This document shows positions 22,390-33,812 of a stretch of DNA of 64,000 nt, one piece after another (position 1 is the stretch's first letter; the number at the start of each line of letters is the position of its first letter). Source of the DNA: Lyophyllum atratum (lineage: Eukaryota > Basidiomycota > Agaricomycetes > Agaricales > Lyophyllaceae); the NCBI GenBank assembly GCA_014905825.1, contig JACGCN010000030.1:124001-188000 (forward strand), written 5' to 3'. Made by a program: the position numbers and the translations under genes. Below the pieces are notes generated by a model. The model was not told the origin of the DNA, did no database searches, and was given only the letters and a program-made list of their open reading frames with translations.

Positions 22390-23733
22390 ATGACCACGTC
22401 CTCGCGATCCTACACGTTCGATCCTCGACCCAGCTACCCTCTAGTCATCACCGCGAAGCGCTGCTGGAAGCCCGATTCACCGTACCTAAACGACCCCTCA
22501 GCCATTACCCTCATTTTCACCCACGGAACAGGCTTTCACAAGGAGCAATGGGAGCCCAGCATGGATGACTTGTGGGCCCTACTGGGTGGCAACAATGACA
22601 CCGTCAAAGTGCGGGAAATGTGGGCGATTGACGCGCCGAACCACAGCGATGCGGCTATCTTGAACGAGGAAGTCTTGCAATACGGATACGACCAAGTATG
22701 TGCGTGCTTCACTTGGCATTTGAAACGTAATCTATCTCATGCTGAAACCACAGTCGCATGGGAAGAATACAGCCGCTCTATACACGCGTTTCTCACAGGG
22801 TTCGGAACTGGTGTAGACGTCGATTTTAGTACGCGTCGGTTGGTGGGAATCGGTCACTCCATGGGTGGATCTTGTTTGTAAGTCCCGACGTATTCTATCT
22901 CCAACTGACTGCTGACTATTTTTCAAGACTAATGTCATACGGCTACTCCCCAGCCATCAGATTCGAGTCTTTAATTCTGTGCGAACTCATGTCCATGAAC
23001 AACAAATTCGCTGAGAAGCCGCCAAATATGCTTGAACGAGGTTCGGTCAATCGCCGCGACATCTGGCCATCCCGCGAAGAGGCGTACAAGGCATTGAAGA
23101 GTCGGCCTGCCTGGAAAGTATGGGATGACAGGGTCTTGAGGATTTTCGTTGTGCGTTTTCACTAACCCCCATTTATCAGTCAAACTGATCCTTTTCAGAA
23201 CGATGGAATGCGGCCACTGCCTACAGCGGACTATCCAGACAAGACCGAAGGCGTGACATTGAAATGCAGTCGTAAACAGGAATCGGTGGGTCGGGTATAC
23301 CATTTGCATGTCAATGTTCTCAACGTCACGTTTAGGCGTGCTATCGCGACCCCCAAGGGATGGAACGCGCCTATCGCCTCCTAGGTCCCGTCGCAAAACG
23401 TGTCCCTGTCCATATGATATTTGGCGCCATAAATGATTATATGTAAGAGTTCAGCCAAGCTCGAATACTTTAGGACTCAACGCGCTTTGCAGACCTCAGC
23501 AGGTCAAAGATGACCTTGTGACGAACGCCGCTGGAGGGCTGGAGAATCTAGCATCGTTTTCGCGGGTCGAGGGCGCCGGCCATCTTGTGAGACTTGCCTG
23601 CCTGAGACTCCGATTTGCTGTCCTGATTTCTGTGATTCCTTGGCCTTAGATCGTCCAGATGAATCCCCAAGGAGTCGCTCAGAAGATCTATGACGCGCTC
23701 GCTCGTCCGCCACGGGCGACAGCGAAGCTCTGA
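22390..23733 (+). CDS. Alpha/beta hydrolase with peroxisomal C-terminus
   Basis: Seven exons join in frame: 22390-22699, 22754-22877, 22928-23150, 23199-23285, 23336-23442, 23493-23586, 23650-23733. The start MTTSSRSYTFDPRPSYPL follows ACCATC. The oxyanion region is FTHGTGFHKEQW. The nucleophile elbow is GHSMGG (Ser about residue 140). The late His lies in EGAGHL, with an acid near FGAINDY. About 340 residues, normal for this fold. The last three residues are AKL, a canonical PTS1 signal, which fits the peroxisomal lipase-like or toxin-biosynthesis-like hydrolases of fungi. The substrate is unknown. The first donor site (GTGCGT after GTAT) was chosen because it alone gives the frame DQVFAWEEYSRSIH. 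Confidence 0.85.
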
Positions 23734-24291
23734 CGTTTGGACATTCAGCGTTTTCTCAGAGTTGACAGTCGTCTATCATCTCAATATCGCATCATACCAG
23801 GGTGATTCGATTAATGGTTTTACGCCCTCGGGCTGTAGCAGGGCCCGTTCGCGGACCTGGATATGGGTATTCAGAGCTCTGGGTTCCAGCCTCGAACTTT
23901 GGTCAGTGACGGATCCTGCTTGGGTGGATTCGAGGGTCGAAGAATGGACCAACAAATAGTATCGAAAGCCGCCACTACAGAACGGCACGATATGCATAAC
24001 AGTTCGTAGAGCGGAACAAGTCCATGTAAGCATCAGCGTAGGGAAGTGACTAAGTACAGATGCGATGTAAGTGAGAATGGCAGAGGTAACAACAGTACAC
24101 GGAACATAGATGACGGTGATATACGAGGCGCATGTCTGCCATACCAGTGAAGACAATTGATATTTGAAGCAAAAGAACAGCCTCCACTACAACGGCTGGG
24201 AGGATAGTACACGTCATCGCTGAACGAAAAACAATATGATTATCGGAACACGCAGGATACACCAATGCACAACGTCCAAACCCCACTCATC
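23734..24291. other. Intergenic, convergent 3' ends
   Basis: Lies between the hydrolase and copper-fist genes, which converge. No gene or repeat seen. Confidence 0.5.
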
Positions 24292-26374
24292 TCAGTCCTT
24301 ACAACACCTCCGCACATTAACCCCGCCATCGGCCGAAACATATCCGTCCGAGTCTATTGGCACGCTCCGTGCCGGCGACCCACCGCTGGCAGGTGACGAC
24401 GCACCCGACCACGAGTTGTTCATCTCCGTCTGCAATCTCAGCCCCAGGTTCGGGGAAGACATGGACGAGAGGCCGGCGTAGAAGGGAGCCCGAACACGCC
24501 CGAGCGGTTGGCCCGGGAACGAGTAGTCCAACGACAGGGGTTGCGTGGTGAACGGATTCTGCTGCGGAGCTTGGGCACGGCTGGACTGGCACGAGGACGA
24601 CCTGGAGGAGCAGCGGCTGCGGGGAGCATCGGGGGTGGCGAGATAGGGCGTTTGCACTGGTCCTGCATCAATGTAGGCGCCGTCGCCGGAAAGGCCGTTC
24701 AGAGCACCGAACAGGGTGGCGTCCACGTTCCTCGAAGACGTGTCGGACGGTGAGTAGGATCGCTCACCAGACGCGGCGAACGTCGGTATCAGCATCTCCT
24801 TTCTGCAGTCGTACCCGCCTTCGTCATCGATGTCGCAACCACAACTCTCTGGTGAACACTTGCACAGAACGCCGCAGCATGGCTGAACGATGTAACCGAA
24901 GTTGTCAGGCGGCAGTAATGGTTCTGCGATTGGGGGTAAAAACCCATCCCATGCAGGCTGCTGCTCGCCTGGGCCTAGCCCAACGATTCCGACCTGAGGT
25001 GGAGTGACAATGCCGGACGACGGGCGAGGAAGCGAGGAGACCTGACGGATCCATTCATCAATCGACTCTGTTTGGTAAGCGTCGTATATTGATAAGGAAG
25101 TATCTGGTGGCAGCGATGCGGGGAGAGAAAGGATGGTACAGTCGATGCATGTAGTGCATAAACCGGGATTTGTGCAGGAAGAATAGGCGGAGGAGGCAGG
25201 GCTCGCACCAGGATTGTGCTGGAGACACCCCGGACAGCGACAAGCATCGCCGCAGCCGCAGGTCGATGGGAAGGATGGGACGACCAGGTCCGATCCTTGG
25301 GGTGCCACCCAAGAAGAAGCGGTGGCACCTGCCAAGGCATGAAGCTGGTCACGAAAGATTTGCTCGTCGGTGGGAAATATGGAGGAAGGGGGGATGGAGA
25401 AGTTGTTCTGGGACATGTTACTCTGGTGCTCATTTTCAGTATCGTCGAATTGCTGCGTGTTATCGTATGCACGCCCGTAAGGGCTATAGTGCAAATTTTC
25501 GTGGGAGCGACGACGGACAGGATGTCCATGCGCGATGCTCGATGAAGGATCGTGCAATGGCCCGCTATTTGAGCCAGAGCGTTGACGGTAAGAAGAAGGG
25601 CGTGGAAGCACAGGGCGCAGCTCAGCGAGGCGCGCTAAGACGTGCGACGGGTTTCTAGAACCAACGCTACTCAGAGTGTCGTGCGAGTGACTGCCCGCGA
25701 GCTGTGGAAGTGTAGCGTCTTTCTTCCGGTGTCTGGGGGCGCTCTTCCTTGGAGTACAGCAGTGACAAGGGCCACCTGTTTTACACCGGCAACTGTTTTC
25801 TATCCCTGTGGTTCGGTCAGCATGCTAGGGACACGACGGATCGCCTAGCAGGAGCTGCATACCACCATGCTCGGAGGGAGATGCTCCCTCCGAAATTTGT
25901 ATTGCGACCGACGCCCCCAAGGCTTCAGGCAAGCCGAGCGGGAACGTGGCGCTGTCTGGCATCTTAGTATGACCTGTGTGCAGAAGCATTCTTATGGCTA
26001 AGCTGACGGAGACTCGGTCAGTCTTATGGTGAGACACACCTTTCTTTGTTCCCGATGATTGATTCACCGGGTGATATTCTTTCAATTCACATATACATTT
26101 AACGTGAACTTGCTTAGTTTTTCGTAACTCGCGGCAATGATTGCATTGGGTAACTGGGCGACCTTTCTTTTTTATTTCGAATAGCGGTCGGTCGGTATGT
26201 CGACAGGTAGATGACCTGTGACCTTTGATACATGTTTCGCTAATCGACGTTCGTCAAATATTTCGGGTAAGATTTTAATCGAAACTCACCATGCGTATTT
26301 CTCGCCATCAACCAGAACCTGGAATTAAAAACGTTCACAGCCTGCGTCGAACCACGATTGTTAGGACTCACCAT
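24292..26374 (-). CDS. Copper-fist transcription factor
   Basis: Copper-sensing DNA-binding regulator of the Ace1/Mac1/Cuf1 class. Exons: 26374-26372 (the ATG alone), 26318-26290, 26239-26040, 25973-25835, 25792-24292. The copper fist begins MVLVDGEKYACETCIKGHRS, then TCRHTDRPLFEIKKKGRP and TQCNHCREL, with the zinc-binding C-x2-C-x8-C-x-H pattern complete and the minor-groove KKGRP hook. After exon 4 comes a first Cys cluster, SCRCKTGGPCHCCTPRK. Two more lie in the long last exon: CGCGDACRCPGCLQH, matching the C-x-C-x4-C-x-C-x2-C-x2-H copper-sensing type with one residue less, and CCGVLCKCSPESCGC. The C-terminal part is Ser-rich. Such factors control copper uptake or detoxification; with an LPMO and other copper enzymes in the genome this is plausible, but the direction of control cannot be read here. 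Confidence 0.93.
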
Positions 26375-27014
26375 AGTAGCTTGAAGGGGCGCTATAGGAT
26401 TACACCCTACAACGACGTGGACAGCGCGTGTTATTGAGAGACGAGCGCAACTGAAGGGTGCTGGGGAAGTTTGAACAACATCTGCGGGTTAGTAAAGGGG
26501 GTGTGTTGACGAAGGTTGACAGGCCCGAATTCTCCTTATGTGCGCACAGACCAGCACTGCATCTGTACAATCAATATCAATAACCACAAACACTTTATCT
26601 AATCGCCCATCACACGTGCGTCACGCTTAGATCTGTCCGTTTTCTCCAACCCCGAATTCTGTTCCATGTTCACTACTATACTAGTGCTGTTGAAGTTCGG
26701 AAACCTATCCAATGCACTCCCTGCTGATCTACACTCTTCACTACTGGGAGGAATATTTTGACGCGGTAATCAGAGCCCTGTCCGTATTGACCTGAATTCT
26801 CTGCATCAGGTTATTGTGTGAAAAATGATCTTGTCTGCTCTTGCTATATCAGGGCATCTTTGACGATCGAGACAAGCATTTTGATGGGAAGATCGATATA
26901 GGTGTACATTGATAGGTGACATTGACGATCTCATCGACACAGTATCATGATGACTGCATTGATCAGGTCTTCATCAACTGGCAACCAAGTGTCTGCGCTG
27001 TCTCTCTGGTTGCC
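26375..27014. other. Intergenic upstream of the copper-fist gene
   Basis: Promoter side of the copper-fist gene followed by sequence with no gene that I can support. Confidence 0.5.
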
Positions 27015-28128
27015 TGTACCTCAGGAATCAATGTTTTCACAGCGATACTCGGTATCCTTTCTATGCAACATGTCTAGCTTATCTTCATGGTAGCCTGGAC
27101 TGGAAGTGTCAATGTTTCGACAGAGAAACTCCACATATTTTTTACGGCGCAAGTCTTTTGTGGTTGCCTATACCTCGAGGACCTTTTTCACGATAGGTGT
27201 CTCCCTCATCATTCCGAATGCATGTACCTCAGGAATCAATGTTTTCACGGCGATACTCGGTATCCTTTCTATGCAACATGTCTAGCTTATCTTCATGGTA
27301 GCCTGGACTGGAAGTGTCAATGTTTCGACAGAGAAACTCCACATATATTTGACGGTGCAAGTCTTTCGTGGTTGCCTATACCTCGAGGACCTTTTTCACG
27401 ATAGGTGTCTCCCTCATCATTCCGAATGCATGTACCTCAGGAATCAATGTTTTCACGGCGATACTCGGTATCCTTTCTATGCAACATGTCTAGCTTATCT
27501 TCATGGTAGCCTGGACTGGAAGTGTCAATGTTTCGACAGAGAAACTCCACATATATTTGACGGTGCAAGTCTTTCGTGGTTGCCTATACCTCGAGGACCT
27601 TTTTCACGATAGGTGTCTCCCTCATCATTCCGAATGCATGTACCTCAGGAATCAATGTTTTCACGGCGATACTCGGTATCCTTTCTATGCAACATGTCTA
27701 GCTTATCTTCATGGTAGCCTGGACTGGAAGTGTCAATGTTTCGACAGAGAAACTCCACATATATTTGACGGTGCAAGTCTTTCGTGGTTGCCTATACCTC
27801 GAGGACCTTTTTCACGATAGGTGTCTCCCTCATCATTCCGAATGCATGTACCTCAGGAATCAATGTTTTCACGGCGATACTCGGTATCCTTTCTATGCAA
27901 CATGTCTAGCTTATCTTCATGGTAGCCTGGACTGGAAGTGTCAATGTTTCGACAGAGAAACTCCACATATATTTGACGGTGCAAGTCTTTCGTGGTTGCC
28001 TATACCTCGAGGACCTTTTTCACGATAGGTGTCTCCCTCATCATTCCGAATGCATGTACCTCAGGAATCAATGTTTTCACGGCGATACTCGGTATCCTTT
28101 CTAGGCAGCATGTCTAGCTCATCTTGTA
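27015..28128. repeat. 208-bp tandem repeat, about 5.3 copies
   Basis: The marker string TGTACCTCAGGAATC recurs at 27015, 27223, 27431, 27639, 27847 and 28055, exactly 208 bp apart. The middle units are identical by eye. The first differs at a few positions (TTTTTTACGGCGC against TATTTGACGGTGC), and the last is partial and diverges at its end. Open frames of about 105 codons start in each unit, but 208 is not a multiple of three, and each frame only crosses into the next unit and stops. I read it as a noncoding satellite. Confidence 0.95.
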
Positions 28129-29942
28129 ACCAAGTGCTAATACATTCTATACAAAATAACTCCTGCACACATACAACATGTCTTCCTGAGCAACATTCAA
28201 CGTGATTAGTTCGTTAAGATATATTTGCGACTCAGACTAAGGCATTACATTGGACACAACACAAAGCAGACATAAAAATAACTATCGGACTACAACGTAA
28301 TAGTACTAGGAAAGACAGAACAGCATACTCCATTTGACCTTCACAGAACAACTCAAACCCTCATAAACATACCGCCTGCACAGTGCGAAAGCTAATGCTG
28401 TAAACAGACAACCTCGTCAACAACACAGAATTTGGCAAGAATCTTAACACGTACCAGGTCTAACGTGAAACGACTGTGCACAGACGCTAGGAAATAGAAA
28501 GGCGCTGGGAAATCGAGATGGGCCTTGGCAGCAGACCGGGAGGACTTGATTGATGAAGGGAGCGTACCTGGTAGCTAACATTATATACCTTCTGTAGGTG
28601 GTCCGTGCACATCACATGTGACTGATGGGGGTTCAATCATGCCAATGGTCCTCTGCCCTTGAAGTCGGAACTAATGACACCACGGGTAGGGCACCGTCCC
28701 CCCGCAGAGCCTGCTAATTTCTGCCTTTCATTTGTAGACATCTACATGTACTGCTTCTCTATACTAGACTATAGACTTTCTCCCCACCAATCCTGAGCTG
28801 GGATTTCTTATCGTTTGCGGTGTCCTCTCGACTGCACGATGCCAAAGACATATCAGATTTGACGTCTCTACGCTCCACAACGCCCCGACCTTCTGCTCTC
28901 TCCGTGCCTCCTTGATCGTGCTCATCACCTCGGCCGCCCCCGTCTCAGCAGTTCCCGGCTGTCTGTCCTCTTCTGACACTCTTTTCTAGTGCCTGGATCA
29001 AAGACGCTGCCAGAGTCAACACCTCATATGTGCTACATGGAAAGGCATCGTTTGCAAGCAGGGTCGGATGGTGCAGAACGCTCTTCCCCTCCGCCGCCCT
29101 GTTCTCCATCCCGTTTCCTTCCCAATCCTTTCACGGAGTCGAATGACCATTAATTGACGTGCTGCAGTACACTCTTCCCCTGTAACGGTATTGTCTTGCA
29201 GTGATCTTTGGAGTTCGAGGAATCGGTACTGGGCTTGGGGCAGCTATTGGCGAGTTAGTTGATGTCGAAGAGCGGTGGGCTAGAGTTGGAGGTGGGGGAC
29301 AGGATGTTCAAGGGGCGGCGTGATGGTCAGGGGTGAGTCAGAGTCCGGCGTGCTGAGGGTAAGGGGTCTTGGATAGGGATAGGAGCTTTGTGCAGCCCTC
29401 GATCGTGGGTGAGTCCTCTCGCTGATGTGGGCCATTACGATGTCTGCATCCTTTTGTAGGAATATGATCTTGCCCGTCTGCCGGTCAGCACCGACAACAA
29501 TCCCCATGCGCTTAGATCCGGAGGTGAATGGGAAGATGTTGAGTACGTCCAAGGAGATCCGTGATCCAGATGGGGGTTTGGAAGGTCTATCCCTGTGCGA
29601 TCGCTGAAGACAAGGGTGCAGAGGCTGATGGATTGTGTCCAGTTACGATAGCGACTTCATCGCGTGAGGAAGTGTGGGAGTTTACCACGTAAACTGTGGA
29701 ACCATGAGCTCGACTCATGCATGACAGGGAATCAACGAGGAGAAGAGGATCAGAAATCTAAACACATAGATGTACCATGGGCCTTGCAACCCGTTCAGCA
29801 CGACCAGCACAATCGACAATACGAAACTGACAGCACACAGGATCTATATGCCACAGCACATTCTCGACCGTCAACGGTGACAGAAGGCTGGAGAGCGTCG
29901 GATAGGTGAACACAGAAGCTCGCAATAAAGAAATGTCACATA
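28129..29942. other. Gene-poor stretch after the satellite
   Basis: No reading frame with domain support on either strand. It may hold old transposon debris, but no terminal repeats or known coding motifs were seen. Confidence 0.5.
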
Positions 29943-30775
29943 CCTCGGAAGGGCTCAACGAGATGAGGATCTTGTTGATTCCCTTTGCCGCAGCCTGTGC
30001 TTTGGCATCTCCATGAAGAACTATAGTCCGGCGCTCTAGTCTTGGGGCTGCTGAGAATCTCAATGTCGTGGAGCGAAGCCGCAGCTCCCTTTGATTTGAC
30101 ACCCAGAGACTTGAAGACAGCCTCTTTGCCAGCCCAACGTGCAGCGAAAGACGAGGCAGGGGATGGTTGTGCTTGGCAGTAGGCGGTCTCAGCGTCAGGT
30201 GCGGCAGAAGGAGACTTGTCGGGAGCGGTAGGCCACATCGAGGATGGGAAGCGGGTGCTTTGAAGGAACCTCGCGGGCGACACGGAGAGCACCTTTTCCA
30301 GGCGCAGGAACGGAACGGCCAGCTTTGTCACTGATACGATCATAGAGTTGAGATATGGACAGCGAGTGAGAGGGTTAAACTTACGTCGAGGTAGAGCTGA
30401 ATGCCAGAATACCACGAATGGGGGCGCCAAGTTCGAGCGCCGTCTTTGCGTTCATGATGATGTGAACACCGGTGCCTTGTGCCTCCATGAACTACAGAGA
30501 GTATATTAGTGTCATGGGATGGAGTAAAAGACAGAGACCGACGACTTACCCCTGCGCGGGAGGTTGTAGCAAGACGAGACATTTCAGTAGGCTCGCGTCC
30601 CATAGCAAACTCAGTTTCAACTGCATTGCTTGTTGCCTTCATGTTGGCGAACTCGTAGATTGCTGATGTCATCGAAGCCACCAGCAATCATGACCTTCGC
30701 CTTTCCGGATAGGATGGTATCGCAGGCGATTTCTAACAACTGAAGGGCGGGTAGCACTGAACAGATGTTAGGAAG
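29943..30775 (-). pseudogene. FAS2: Fatty acid synthase alpha subunit, multiply deleted remnant
   Basis: Reading the minus strand, three pieces of FAS alpha are recognisable. First is ketosynthase sequence ([20 protein letters not shown], then FDDIS). A small deletion with a frame change leads into [19 protein letters not shown] and [18 protein letters not shown] normal-looking intron follows, then [20 protein letters not shown] and [14 protein letters not shown]. Next is [19 protein letters not shown] and [11 protein letters not shown]. Then, out of frame, comes the C-terminal phosphopantetheinyl-transferase domain ([32 protein letters not shown]), with another frame change before [14 protein letters not shown] sequence and ISLSPSE. 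The intact subunit has about 1,900 residues; here fewer than 300 remain. It cannot be functional. The intact gene must be elsewhere. Upstream it runs straight into a minisatellite. Confidence 0.9.
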
Positions 30776-30824
30776 AAGTAGCTACAAAGTAATATAAGAA
30801 CGTACCAAGCACCAACTCGCCCCA

Positions 30825-31480
30825 GCCATGGATGCTGGAGGTCCTAGAGGAAGGTTTGGTGCGGTGGAAGGGCAGGTGGGGGTGCGTTGGAAGCGGTGGG
30901 GAGGGTCGTTAAGTGGGGTGGGCCTACTCAGCGCAGACGACATCCCCGACGACGAAAGGGATTCGCATTTGCGCGAATCGCCCGGGGGTGGGCCTGCTGG
31001 GCACATACGACGGTGCTGACGACGAAAGGGATTCGCGTTTGCGCGAATCGCCCCATCCTTGGGTGCTGGGGGTGCTAACAAAGTCGTTGGTGGGGTGGAA
31101 GGGCGGGCGGGGGTGCGTTGGAGGTGGTGGGGAGGGTCGTTAGGTGGGGGTGGGTCTTGGGCACAGACGACGGTGCCGACCATGAAACCGATTCGCGCAA
31201 GCGTGAATCGCCCCATCTCTGGGTGCTGGGTGTCCTAGAGAAGGCGTGGATGGGGTGGAAGGGCGGGCGGGTGGGCGGTGGAAGTGGTGGAAGGTCGTTA
31301 GGTGGGGGTGGGCCTGCTGGGCACGGATGACGTCCCCGACGACGAAAACGACTTGTGCTCGCACGAATCGTACCATCCCTGGATGCTGGGGGTCCTAGAA
31401 AAGGGGTTGGTGGGGTGGAAGGGCGGGCGGGGTGTGCTGAAAGGGGTGGGGAGGTCGTTGGGTCGGGGTAGCAAAGTGAC
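30825..31480. repeat. GC-rich minisatellite, unit about 160 bp, with hairpin core
   Basis: The marker GGTGGAAGGGC recurs at about 30863, 31094, 31253 and 31414. Each unit also carries a palindromic core, clearest near 31030 (GATTCGCG-TTTG-CGCGAATC), with variants near 30960, 31185 and 31350. The first interval is longer (231 bp) because the core is doubled there. The array abuts the FAS2 remnant and stands where its upstream exons should be. Confidence 0.85.
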
Positions 31481-31693
31481 AGTCGTTCATCAATCATCTG
31501 ACCACTTCAAAATATGACCACGACAAGACTGGGAGTGTAATTCACTCAGCTCTTTGGATGGCGACACTGTGGTGGACCTGCTTTTATTCCATCATTCAAG
31601 GATATATATATAAGTAGTAGTTGATTCAAATATTTCACGGGCTTGAACATATTAAATATTAATGACAGTGAATGGACACAGAGTGAAACAAAA

Positions 31694-33337
31694 TTATTCC
31701 GACATGTCTACTAAGTGCTCCAGCCCACAATCCCTCCACAGACTCGTGTGAGTGAAGTGAGGTATGCCCACTCGCTGCCCACCATCCCAGGGCTCGATTT
31801 GGTGCTGAAGCACTCTGCCTCTAATGAGGACAAAATCACCAGGGTGGAGGCGCACCCGGAGATTCAGCTGAGGGAGATGAACATAGCCACCAGTGAACGA
31901 ACCAGCGGCCAACAGCCCAGCGTAGGCTCCAAGAGGATCTTGGGAGTCGGTGTGCAGACCCGACTTCCTATTGAAGAGCAGCTCCCGACCTTCGAACAGC
32001 AGGGGGTCCACCGCGTTGAAAGCCTTCATAACAGGATGCTTGGTTTCTTGAGCTTCTCGGAGGCGCACGAGGTTGGCATGGAAGTCAGGATCAGCCCTAT
32101 AAATGGCCTCATTCACACGTTGGGACACAGGAGTCAACTCTTGATATAGTTGCATCGTGGAGGACAAGATAGTTCCCGTGGACATGCTGTCCTTGGAGGG
32201 CATCAGCATGCCTTTGTTCTGTGGTGAAATGAGTACTGTTCTTATTAGAAGGACACATGGATAACTCACCTCTTGGCCGAGTGCATACCATCCTCTTGCA
32301 AGCCTTATTTCCCCTGCCGTTTCTCCTTTCCGACAGACATACTTACCCACCTTGTCTGCGCTGGTTGCAGATTTGCCTATGTGAGGAACATTGACCTTTG
32401 CATAAGCCATCAGCTTGGTGTTCAAGCGCTCCTGCATGAACCTCATAGTAAATTATCTAGGCCAGGAATAAGATCATGAGGACTTACCACCATGCTGGAT
32501 TGTAGCAGCCCTGGTATGTAGGCCACCAGGGTATGACCATCACTACTGATGGCCTTTCGGGAGATGTCGTCCTCCCAAGTGTCGGGCTTGGTAGGCGGAA
32601 TTGCAGGCTCTTGCGATTGACGCAGACCTCGCACAGCACGCTTGAAATCAAATTTCATCTTTACTACATTGATAGTCAGGTATGATAATAAATCTTACGC
32701 AGAAAGAACTCACCCGTATTTTCTGCTAGTTTAGCAGTTATTTTGCGGACGTGCCTAAGATTATCCTTTTTTCGGATGGGAATGCGGTGGGTAACTTCTG
32801 GACCATTCCTATCAGCCCTCACAGGTGGATAAGGCATTTCGACATATTGAGAGCTATAAATGTACTCACAGAGGTCTAGCGTTCTTGCCAACAGGGTCGG
32901 CTCTAACGCTCTTTTTTTGGGGAGAAGCCTGTAAAAAAAAGAAGGCGGTTAGTACTATATCCTGCCAAAAAACAAAAAACGAAAATGAGAGAAAATAAAG
33001 GACAGCAGGTGGGGAGGTGCGATGTGGGGAAGAGGGAGAGATAGTAATAGATATAGAGGATGTTGAAAAGACCACAGGTTGGTGTAACACTTCCCTGTGG
33101 TCACCCTTTTCGTTGAGTGGTCCGGTGCAACACTTTACGCACTCAAAGGGCTGGGAGGGGAGTGGAGAGGAGGGGAGGAGGGAGAAATAGTAATAGAGAT
33201 AGAGGATGTTGAGAAGACCACAAGTCGGTGTAACACTTTCCTGTGGTCACCCTTTTGGTTGAGTGGTCCGGTGCAACACTTTATGCACTCAAAGGGTTGG
33301 GAAGGGATAATCAGCAGAGAATACACACCTTGGCCAT
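31694..33337 (-). CDS. TET/JBP-family 2OG-Fe(II) dioxygenase (nucleic-acid base oxidase)
   Basis: Relatives oxidise 5-methylcytosine or thymine in DNA; in mushrooms they are expanded and often travel with transposons. Exon 1 is 33337-33329 (MAK), followed by a 400-nt intron. Exons 32928-32870 and 32817-32714, an exon with KMKFDFKRAVRGLRQSQEP, one starting ERLNTKLMAYAKVN, and a last exon from NKGMLMPSKDS to the stop at 31694 follow. The catalytic core is complete: metal ligands His and Asp in GLHTDSQD, the distal His in RVLQHQIEPW, and the 2-oxoglutarate Arg in GGQRVGIPHF. No frameshift is needed apart from choosing acceptors; one 33-nt intron-like stretch near 32340 is undecided. It lies between a FAS2 relic and the large inverted repeat. 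Probably functional. Confidence 0.85.
33005..33300. repeat. Tandem duplication (about 146-bp period) inside intron 1 of the TET/JBP gene
   Basis: Two copies of a unit holding ATAGTAATAGA.ATAGAGGATG, GTGTAACACTT..CTGTGGTCACCC and TGAGTGGTCCGGTGCAACAC. Each includes an inverted pair (CCACAG...CTGTGG). The duplication explains why this intron is about 400 nt rather than 55. Confidence 0.8.
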
Positions 33338-33371
33338 GACAGATGACAGACTCAGATGGCAGTTGCAGGGG

Positions 33372-33442
33372 GAGCGTCAGATTTTGAGCGTCAGATTTTG
33401 AGCGTCAGATTTTGAGCGTCAGATTTTGAGCGTCAGATTTTG
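33372..33442. repeat. 14-bp tandem repeat, five copies, upstream of the TET/JBP gene
   Basis: GAGCGTCAGATTTT recurs at 33372, 33386, 33400, 33414 and 33428 without change, 35-105 bp upstream of the ATG at 33337. A short inverted pair (CCAGCG...CGCTGG) follows at 33443-33468. Confidence 0.95.
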
Positions 33443-33812
33443 CCAGCGGTTCCTGAGCGCTTCGCTGGCAGTAGTAACGGTAGCGACTTGAAAATCTCTG
33501 TCACGGCAGAGTCACAGTAGGCAAAATTTTCCCACATGGTCATGTCTGATGGTCCACTACTATTAACTAAGAACTAGTAGTCATCATCGTAGTAGCAGAA
33601 TGTACTTCGTATGCTGTGTAGTCTACTTTAACTGGGTGTTGTGGGCAGATAAACCGCAAGTCTGAGTTCTGACTCGTTTGGGAGTATTACATTTGTCGAT
33701 CCCGCTTCCACTTCCCTGAGCCTCCTCCTCAGTGCAAATGACTCGACCGCCCAAGCTACACTCCCGCGAACTCTTCGCATTCGCACGTTGCTTCTGATTC
33801 CTCTGCTGGGCC

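Noticed and set aside
27087..28104. Five repeated 105-residue frames as a repeat protein family
   Set aside because: They arise from a 208-bp DNA repeat that is not a multiple of three. Each frame stops in the next unit and nothing else marks them as coding.
27015..28128. CRISPR-like array
   Set aside because: Eukaryotic DNA; the whole 208-bp unit repeats with no variable spacers.
29280..29552. Minus-strand frame of 90 codons before the FAS2 relic
   Set aside because: No similarity to FAS or other families that I can recognise, and no splice partners.
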